A stretch of 9,021 bases of DNA, taken from Rikenellaceae bacterium. GTDB lineage: Bacteria; Bacteroidota; Bacteroidia; Bacteroidales; Rikenellaceae. The stretch lies in the NCBI GenBank assembly GCA_031286025.1, contig JAITVB010000014.1:1-9021 (forward strand), given 5' to 3'. Positions 1 to 5,850 of the stretch are shown in pieces (positions within the stretch are counted from its first letter, which is position 1; the number at the start of each line of letters is the position of its first letter). The position numbers were made by a program, and so were the translations under genes. The notes beneath the pieces were generated by a model, which saw only the letters and a program-made list of their open reading frames with translations, was not told the DNA's origin and did not search any database.

Positions 1-62
1 CCCAAGTCCGCGAGGCGATGCGTCGGGCCAAAGAACGTCCCGCTTTACCGGAAAACGAATGA
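1..62 (+). CDS. C-terminal end of an unidentified protein (5' truncated by window edge)
   Basis: A reading frame open from the left edge (codons from base 3) ends at a TGA at 60-62, 13 nt before the mrp start. It encodes 19 residues ending in ERPALPENE, a charged tail rich in Arg, Glu and Ala. The short gap to mrp on the same strand suggests co-transcription. Frame 2 is also open across this stretch (to a TGA at 77-79), so the frame choice is not certain; the close fit of its stop to the mrp start favours this one. Nineteen residues are too few to name the protein. A tRNA (guanine-N7)-methyltransferase (TrmB) is a guess from my recollection of neighbours of mrp in Bacteroidales and is not shown by the residues. 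Confidence 0.4.
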   Translation, partial: QVREAMRRAKERPALPENE

Positions 63-75
63 ACACAACTGATTT

Positions 76-1173
76 ATGACGGAAGAACAGGTAAGATCGG
101 CTTTGGGCGGCATCGTGCATCCCGAGTTGGGAAAAGATATTGTTTCGCTGGGGTTGGTGGGCGGCGTGGCCATCACAGACGCGACGATCCGGGTGACCCT
201 CGAATTGCGGCGGGCAAACGATCCGTTTGCCGTTTCGCTCAAGCGGGCGGTCGAGGCGGTCTTGGCTGACGCATTTCCGGATTACGTCGGAAAAATCGCA
301 ATTTATGTACGTGAAGCCGCCCCGAAAAAAGTCGAAAGACCCGAAATGAAAACGGCCACGGGTGGTGTGCGCAACATCATTGCCGTGGCTTCGGGCAAGG
401 GTGGTGTCGGCAAATCGACCGTGGCGGCCAACTTGGCCGTGGCCTTGGCCCGCTCCGGGCGGCGCGTGGGGATTCTCGATGCCGATATCTACGGCCCGTC
501 GATGCCCAAAATGTTCGGTTTGGAGGGTTTTTTGCCGCCGGCCGAACCCGAAGACGGGCGAGAGTTGATCGTCCCGGCCGAAAAATACGGCGTCAAGGTA
601 ATGTCGATAGGCTTCTTCATCAAACCGACCGATGCATTGGTGTGGCGCGGGGCCATGGCGACCAACGCCCTACGGCAACTGATCCACCAGACAGGGTGGG
701 GTGAGTTGGATTTTCTGCTGATCGACATGCCGCCGGGTACAGGCGATGTGCACTTGACGTTGGTACAGGAGTTGGCCGTGACCGGTGCGGTGATCGTCAG
801 CACGCCACAACAGGTGGCGTTGGCCGACGTAGTACGCGGCATCCGGATGTTCCGCAGCGATGGGATCAACGTCCCGGTGTTGGGTCTGGTCGAAAATATG
901 GCGTGGTTCACGCCCGCCGAGCTTCCGGAGAACAAATATTACATTTTCGGGAAAGAGGGGTGCAAGCGGTTGGCCGGGGAAACGGATATTCCGCTGTTGG
1001 GACAAATTCCGCTTGTACAGTCGGTGTGTGAAGGGAGCGACAGCGGGGTGCCGATAGCCGAAGGCGATTCGGTGACGGGCCGAACCTTTTCGGAATTGGC
1101 CGCCCGCCTGACCGAAGCGGTCGAAAAACGCAATGCCGATCTCGACCCTACCCGCCGTGTACAGGCAAAATAG
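76..1173 (+). CDS. mrp: Mrp/NBP35-family P-loop ATPase, iron-sulfur cluster carrier type, with N-terminal DUF59 domain
   Basis: Family members (Mrp/ApbC) are cytosolic homodimeric ATPases that bind [4Fe-4S] clusters and hand them to apoproteins. The 365-residue length is normal for the DUF59-Mrp fusion. Residues about 3-78 are a DUF59/MIP18-type domain ([14 protein letters not shown] near residue 15). The ATPase domain starts near residue 99, with deviant Walker A GKGGVGKS at 107-114, a switch-I type DADIYGPS at 135-142 and DMPPGTGD at 217-224. The Cys-x-x-Cys pair that many Mrp/NBP35 proteins carry after the ENM motif is absent: residues 273-289 run [17 protein letters not shown], and the nearest cysteine is C296. 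I believe this variant occurs in Bacteroidetes Mrp proteins, so it probably marks the lineage rather than damage. No Shine-Dalgarno sequence precedes the ATG, as is usual in this phylum. The gene follows the upstream frame by 13 nt. Confidence 0.93.
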   Translation: MTEEQVRSALGGIVHPELGKDIVSLGLVGGVAITDATIRVTLELRRANDPFAVSLKRAVEAVLADAFPDYVGKIAIYVREAAPKKVERPEMKTATGGVRNIIAVASGKGGVGKSTVAANLAVALARSGRRVGILDADIYGPSMPKMFGLEGFLPPAEPEDGRELIVPAEKYGVKVMSIGFFIKPTDALVWRGAMATNALRQLIHQTGWGELDFLLIDMPPGTGDVHLTLVQELAVTGAVIVSTPQQVALADVVRGIRMFRSDGINVPVLGLVENMAWFTPAELPENKYYIFGKEGCKRLAGETDIPLLGQIPLVQSVCEGSDSGVPIAEGDSVTGRTFSELAARLTEAVEKRNADLDPTRRVQAK

Positions 1174-1215
1174 TTCCGGAATGTAGGCGGCTCTTTATTA
1201 GAGTAAACTAACAGA

Positions 1216-1247
1216 TTCCGTATATCGGGCGGTAGCCGCCAACGGAA
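1216..1247 (+). other. Two-part inverted repeat (possible RNA hairpin) between mrp and holB
   Basis: TTCCGT at 1216-1221 pairs with ACGGAA at 1242-1247, and inside it GGCGG (1228-1232) pairs with CCGCC (1236-1240) around a 3-nt loop TAG. The internal loop is asymmetric (6 nt on the left, 1 nt on the right). No T-run follows, so it is not a standard intrinsic terminator. It could protect the mrp mRNA 3' end, attenuate read-through into holB, or mean nothing. Confidence 0.35.
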
Positions 1248-1281
1248 AACGGACAAATTTTCTTCCTAATATATTTAGGGT

Positions 1282-2445
1282 ATGCTGTTCAAGGACATCA
1301 TCGGCCAACAGGCCGTCAAACGCAGCCTGGTGAAGATGGTCGAACGAGGCCGGATCCCCCACGCCCAACTGTTGGTCGGCGACGAGGGGCGTGGGGCGTT
1401 GCCGTTGGCGTTCGCCTTTGCCCGCTACATCAATTGTGAGGCACGAGCGGGCGACGATGCGTGCGGCTGTTGCCGGTCATGTGTGCAAATGAACCAACTG
1501 ATCCATCCCGACGTCCACTTTATTTTCCCGGTCAACAAGTCGAAAGCCGCCACCCGCGCCGGCAGCGTCGAGGGCGACAAACCGGTCAGCGACCACTTTT
1601 TGCCACTATGGCGTGAGCAGGTTCTGACGTCTGTGCCGGAAGGCTACTTCAGCGAACAGATGTGGTACCAGGCGATCGAGATCGACAACAAGCAAGGTAA
1701 CATCAGTCGCCATGAAGCGGCCGAGATCATCCGCAAACTGTCGTTCAAGGCTTTCGAGTCGAGTTATAAGATACTGATCATGTGGCTTCCAGAACGAATG
1801 AACGACCAGTCGGCCAATGCTTTGCTGAAAATCCTGGAAGAGCCTTGGGAAAAAACGCTTTTCCTGTTGGTTAGCGAAGCTCCCGAACGATTGCTGAAAA
1901 CGATCCTTTCACGCACGCAAGAGATTCATGTGCCGGGGATCGAATCCGGAGAAATCGCCCGTTGGTTGGAAACAGTTAAGGGCGCCGATCCGGCCACGGC
2001 CGCCCTATACGGCAAATTGGCTTTCGGCAACCTGCTCGAAGCGATTCGTCTGACAGGCGAAGCGGGTGAGCGCGAAGAGGAATTTTTCTCGCTCTTCGTC
2101 CAATTGATGCGCCTTTCCTACGAAGACCGCCATCTCGAACTGATCGAATGGGGCGAGGCGGTCGCCGTTTTGGGCCGCGAAAACCAGAAGGCGCTGTTGG
2201 AAAACGCGGTGCGCCTGCTGCGAGACTCCTATATGTTGTCGATGGGCGTGGACGAAGTGGCTTATCTCCATGGTCAGGAATACGCTTTTTGCAAAAAATT
2301 CGCGCCCTACGTCAACAACCGGAACATCGAGGCGCTTGTGGCCGAGTGTGAACGCGCTGTGCGCGAAATCGCCCAGAACGGCAATCCGCGGATCATCTTT
2401 CCGCATTTCGCCCTCTCCGTAAGCAAGCTGATCTTGCGGGCGTAA
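1282..2445 (+). CDS. holB: DNA polymerase III delta' subunit (clamp loader)
   Basis: Delta' is the non-hydrolysing AAA+ stator of the replicative clamp loader, which places the beta sliding clamp on primed DNA. The 387-residue product starts LFKDIIGQQAVKRSL with RIPHAQLLVG, the usual opening of the delta'/DnaX AAA+ module. The Walker A position reads GDEGRGALP (33-41) and lacks the catalytic Lys-Ser/Thr, as expected for delta'. A zinc-binding knuckle is visible as C52-x8-C61-x2-C64-x2-C67. SANALLKILEEP (177-188) is the conserved sensor-side helix. The SRC arginine-finger motif appears as SRT (210-212): the arginine is kept and Cys is replaced by Thr. Residues from about 225 form the lid and C-terminal collar. 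The 108-bp gap from mrp leaves room for a separate promoter, but none matches TAnnTTTG well; a weak AGGG sits just before the ATG. Confidence 0.92.
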   Translation: MLFKDIIGQQAVKRSLVKMVERGRIPHAQLLVGDEGRGALPLAFAFARYINCEARAGDDACGCCRSCVQMNQLIHPDVHFIFPVNKSKAATRAGSVEGDKPVSDHFLPLWREQVLTSVPEGYFSEQMWYQAIEIDNKQGNISRHEAAEIIRKLSFKAFESSYKILIMWLPERMNDQSANALLKILEEPWEKTLFLLVSEAPERLLKTILSRTQEIHVPGIESGEIARWLETVKGADPATAALYGKLAFGNLLEAIRLTGEAGEREEEFFSLFVQLMRLSYEDRHLELIEWGEAVAVLGRENQKALLENAVRLLRDSYMLSMGVDEVAYLHGQEYAFCKKFAPYVNNRNIEALVAECERAVREIAQNGNPRIIFPHFALSVSKLILRA

Positions 2446-2545
2446 TCTCCTTCTTCTATCAAACGATCGCTCTGTTTTCCCCCCGAAAAGGGCGGAACGG
2501 GATCATTCTTGCAACCGAAAGACGCACACTTCCGCAAAAAAACGG

Positions 2546-2553
2546 TACCTTTG
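2546..2553 (+). promoter_or_regulatory. Bacteroidetes-type -7 promoter element (TACCTTTG)
   Basis: TACCTTTG matches the TAnnTTTG element read by the Bacteroidetes primary sigma factor. No clear TTTG is seen about 20 nt upstream. Expected transcription start is close to 2558-2561, so the first ATG at 2561 would be nearly leaderless and the in-frame ATG at 2573 may be used instead. It would drive the DUF4834-mlaE-mlaF unit. Confidence 0.55.
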
Positions 2554-2560
2554 TCCAATA

Positions 2561-2857
2561 ATGAAGCCAATTATGGGAGTGCTGTTGAAATTCATCTTCA
2601 TATTTATCGCCGTGGTCTATGTGTTGGGGCTGATCGGGCGATTGCTGTTGGGGCGTTGGGTAAAGAGGGCGCAGCGCGATTTCCAACAAGACCCGCAAGG
2701 GAGCGGTTTCTATCGGCAATATGCTTTCGGCAGGAACCGACAACGGCAACAACGCCCGGCCAAAGAGGGTGAAATCAAGATCACCGATGCCCCGACCACG
2801 GAGAAGAAAGTAAGCCGCGAGATCGGCGAATACGTTGATTTCGAGGAGATCAAATAA
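2561..2857 (+). CDS. DUF4834-like small single-pass membrane protein
   Basis: The 98-residue product has one hydrophobic segment at about residues 6-27, then a strongly basic stretch (R27 to R39) that by the positive-inside rule puts the C-terminus in the cytoplasm. A Gln/Arg-rich linker (about 40-68) leads to a C-terminal block at 70-98 with GEIKITDAP and GEYVDFEEIK, which I recognise as the conserved end of the Bacteroidetes family DUF4834. No function is known to me for the family. Its stop codon lies 9 nt before mlaE, so it is almost certainly co-transcribed with mlaE and mlaF, and a role as accessory or regulatory partner of that transporter is a reasonable inference. The start may be the in-frame ATG at 2573 (Met5), because the promoter element at 2546-2553 leaves almost no leader for 2561. 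Confidence 0.75.
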   Translation: MKPIMGVLLKFIFIFIAVVYVLGLIGRLLLGRWVKRAQRDFQQDPQGSGFYRQYAFGRNRQRQQRPAKEGEIKITDAPTTEKKVSREIGEYVDFEEIK

Positions 2858-2866
2858 TCGCACGGA

Positions 2867-3607
2867 ATGAAATTTTTCGAATTTTCAGGAAACTATCTGC
2901 TGCTGTTGCGAAAAGTCTTTTCGCGTCCCGAGAAGTTCCGCATCTACCGCAAGCGCATCATGGCCGAGATGGACCACCTGGGTTACACCTCGGTAGGTAT
3001 CGTGGCGCTGATTTCGATCTTTATGGGGGCGGTGGTCACGTTGCAGATGGCGCTCAACTTCGAGTCGCCCTTCATTCCGAAATACCTGATCGGGTATGCC
3101 ACCCGCGAAACGGTCTTCCTTGAGTTCAGCTCGACGGTCGTCGCACTGATTCTCGCCGGCAAGGTGGGGTCGAACATCGCTTCGGAGATCGGCACGATGC
3201 GCATCACCGACCAGATCGACGCCCTCGAAGTGATGGGCATCAACTCGGCCAGTTACCTGATCCTGCCCAAGATCGTCAGTTCGGTGGTTTTCTTCCCGTT
3301 CCTGGCGATCCTGAGTATGTTCGTCGGCGTGTTGGGCGGATACGCGATGACGTGGCTGACCGAGATCTTCCCGCTCGAAGACTACGTGACCGGGCTGCGT
3401 ACGGAATTGAAGCTGTTCAACATCGCCTATGCGCTGATCAAGACCTCGGTCTTCGCCTTTCTGATCACTTCGATTGCCGGTTTTTACGGCTATTACGCCA
3501 AAGGCAATTCGCTTGAGGTGGGCAAGGCGAGTACCAATGCCGTGGTGGCGAGCTGTGTCGCCATCCTCGTTTTTGACCTGATCCTCACCAAATTGATGCT
3601 CGTCTGA
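2867..3607 (+). CDS. mlaE: MlaE-family ABC transporter permease (phospholipid/MCE transport)
   Basis: MlaE-type permeases are inner-membrane subunits that, with an MlaF-type ATPase and an MCE protein, move phospholipids between inner and outer membranes. The 246-residue length is typical. An amphipathic N-terminal part (about 1-35) precedes hydrophobic segments near 42-62, 84-100, 130-162, 185-210 and 225-245. The family's hallmark cytoplasmic coupling region is intact at 97-124 (AGKVGSNIASEIGTMR followed by DQIDALEVMG), with the Glu-x-x-Thr-Met-Arg signature. A GGA lies just upstream of the ATG. The TGA stop at 3605-3607 overlaps the mlaF ATG by one base, indicating translational coupling. 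In proteobacteria the same family is called MlaE, TrgB or TGD1-like; the family is firm, while lipid substrate and transport direction are inferred. Confidence 0.93.
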   Translation: MKFFEFSGNYLLLLRKVFSRPEKFRIYRKRIMAEMDHLGYTSVGIVALISIFMGAVVTLQMALNFESPFIPKYLIGYATRETVFLEFSSTVVALILAGKVGSNIASEIGTMRITDQIDALEVMGINSASYLILPKIVSSVVFFPFLAILSMFVGVLGGYAMTWLTEIFPLEDYVTGLRTELKLFNIAYALIKTSVFAFLITSIAGFYGYYAKGNSLEVGKASTNAVVASCVAILVFDLILTKLMLV

Positions 3608-4383
3608 TGATCCGTGCCGAACATATCTTCAAATCGTTCGAGGGACGGATGATCCTCGACGACATCTCGTCCACGTTCGATACCGGGAAAACCAACCTGA
3701 TCATCGGCCAGAGCGGCTCGGGCAAAACGGTGTTGCTGAAAAGCCTCGTCGGACTGCACGAGGTCGACAGCGGCGAAGTCTTCTTCGACGACGTCTGTTT
3801 CAACCGGTTGCCGTTTATGGAGAAAAAGGCCATTCGCCAACACGTGGGAATGATCTTCCAGGGCGGGGCGTTGCTCGACTCGTCGACCGTGTTCCAGAAC
3901 GTTCGCCTGCCGCTCGACCTCTTTACCCGGATGTCCAAAGCCGAGAAGAACAAGCGTGTGGCTTTCTGCCTCGACCGTGTGAATATCGTCGGGTCGAACG
4001 ACCTCTTCCCCTCCGAACTGAGCGGCGGGATGATCAAGCGCGTGGCCATTGCCCGCGCCATCGTGATGAACCCCGAATACCTCTTCTGCGACGAGCCCAA
4101 CTCGGGCCTCGATCCCAAGACGTCGGTGGTGATCGACAACCTGATCCGCGAAATCACCGAAGAATACAACATCACGACCGTGATCAACACTCACGATATG
4201 AATTCGGTGATGGAGATCGGCGAAAAGATCGTCTTTATTCACCAGGGTAAAAAATGGTGGGAAGGAACCCGTTATAACGTTCTCGATTCAAATAACAAGG
4301 AGTTGAACGATTTCGTCTTCGCTTCGTCGACGGCCAAACAGGCCAAGGCACGCATTACCGAGCAGGGACAATCACTGCGCTGA
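3607..4383 (+). CDS. mlaF: MlaF-family ABC transporter ATPase
   Basis: This is the cytoplasmic ATP-hydrolysing subunit that should pair with the MlaE-type permease. The 258-residue product has every ABC motif intact: Walker A GQSGSGKT (34-41), Q-loop Q85 within GMIFQGGALLDS, signature LSGGM (138-142), Walker B YLFCDEP (158-164) with catalytic E163, D-loop SGLD (166-169) and H-loop H196. The FQGGALLDSSTVFQNV stretch is characteristic of the MlaF subgroup. A C-terminal tail after about residue 220 is polar and ends in a Lys/Arg/Gln-rich segment. The start overlaps the mlaE stop as TGATG. No MlaD (MCE), MlaB or MlaC gene follows: the next gene is gap, behind its own promoter. No strong intrinsic terminator is visible between 4384 and 4473, only a weak A/T stem. 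Confidence 0.94.
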   Translation: MIRAEHIFKSFEGRMILDDISSTFDTGKTNLIIGQSGSGKTVLLKSLVGLHEVDSGEVFFDDVCFNRLPFMEKKAIRQHVGMIFQGGALLDSSTVFQNVRLPLDLFTRMSKAEKNKRVAFCLDRVNIVGSNDLFPSELSGGMIKRVAIARAIVMNPEYLFCDEPNSGLDPKTSVVIDNLIREITEEYNITTVINTHDMNSVMEIGEKIVFIHQGKKWWEGTRYNVLDSNNKELNDFVFASSTAKQAKARITEQGQSLR

Positions 4384-4473
4384 CCGATCCAACCGTCAAG
4401 TCGTTAAAAAAATCACCCACTGTAAAATTTTCATTAAAAAACGTGAAAAGACCGCCTTTTTTTCAATGGACGG

Positions 4474-4504
4474 TTTCGGCGTGTGCGTTTTTTTTGTAAT
4501 TTTG
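4474..4504 (+). promoter_or_regulatory. Promoter of gap (-33 TTTC, 19-nt spacer, -7 TAATTTTG)
   Basis: TAATTTTG at 4497-4504 is a full match to TAnnTTTG. TTTC at 4474-4477, 19 nt upstream, is one base from the TTTG -33 element. Transcription should begin near 4509-4511, giving a leader of about 70 nt that ends in an A-rich stretch before the gap ATG. Confidence 0.7.
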
Positions 4505-4506
4505 TG

Positions 4507-4535
4507 ACTTCCGGTCGTTGATGATGCCCGGAAGT
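4507..4535 (+). promoter_or_regulatory. 5' leader stem-loop of gap mRNA
   Basis: ACTTCCGG (4507-4514) and CCGGAAGT (4528-4535) form a perfect 8-bp stem around a 13-nt loop. It sits at or just after the predicted transcription start, so it would lie at the extreme 5' end of the transcript, where such structures commonly protect mRNA from 5'-end-dependent decay. A DNA operator palindrome is the alternative. Confidence 0.5.
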
Positions 4536-4560
4536 AAGGTACGGAAAAACAACGAATTAA

Positions 4561-5586
<1,026 letters not shown>

Positions 5587-5597
5587 TCGGCGCCAAC

Positions 5598-5637
5598 AAA
5601 AAAAGCGGCGGAGCACAATTGCTCCGCCGCTTTTTTT
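5598..5637. terminator. Strong symmetric (bidirectional) intrinsic terminator after gap
   Basis: Bases 5605-5615 pair perfectly with 5620-5630 around the tetraloop CAAT. The stem is extended by seven A at 5598-5604 facing seven T at 5631-5637, giving 18 uninterrupted pairs in all. The T-run serves plus-strand transcripts from gap and the A-run gives an equivalent U-tract to minus-strand transcripts, so it should also stop read-through from the convergent lipoprotein gene. It begins 11 nt after the gap stop codon. Confidence 0.95.
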
Positions 5638-5728
5638 GTCCTCTGCCGTCAGCGGCCGGGTAGCTTGGGGCTGTCCTCGCTTTCATGTTGCCTCCCTGCC
5701 AGTTTGTGAGTTTAGTTTGTAAGTCCAT

Positions 5729-5757
5729 CCGCCACCGAGGTCGTTCGGTGGTAGCGG
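5729..5757. other. Unassigned hairpin between two convergent terminators
   Basis: CCACCGA (5732-5738) and TCGGTGG (5745-5751) form a perfect 7-bp stem with a 6-nt loop; CCG at 5729-5731 can add three pairs with CGG at 5755-5757 across a 3-nt bulge. No T-run follows on either strand. The surrounding 5638-5793 holds no convincing ORF or promoter. It may be a remnant of intergenic sequence or part of a small RNA. Confidence 0.3.
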
Positions 5758-5793
5758 TTGTTCCCCATCTCTGGCGGCCCTTGCGAAAGGGGC

Positions 5794-5828
5794 AAAAAGA
5801 AAGAGGCCGTGCATTTGCACAGCCTCTT
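5794..5828 (-). terminator. Intrinsic terminator of the surface lipoprotein gene
   Basis: Read on the minus strand, a 12-bp stem (bases 5828-5817 with 5812-5801, one G-U pair) closes a 4-nt loop and is followed by a T-rich run from the complement of 5794-5800 (TTCTTTTTG). It begins 22 nt after the lipoprotein stop codon. Confidence 0.85.
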
Positions 5829-5850
5829 GTCAAGTGTTCGTTAACCGGAA

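Noticed and set aside
1270..1277. TATATTTA as a promoter element for holB
   Set aside because: It misses the final G of TAnnTTTG, lacks a -33 partner and lies too close to the ATG.
2477..2499. C-rich/G-rich inverted repeat after holB
   Set aside because: The stem has a C-C mismatch and no T-run follows on the plus strand, so it was not called a terminator.
4445..4467. A/T-rich stem with T-run as a terminator for mlaF
   Set aside because: Only about five A-T-dominated pairs can form, too weak to call; it also abuts the gap promoter.
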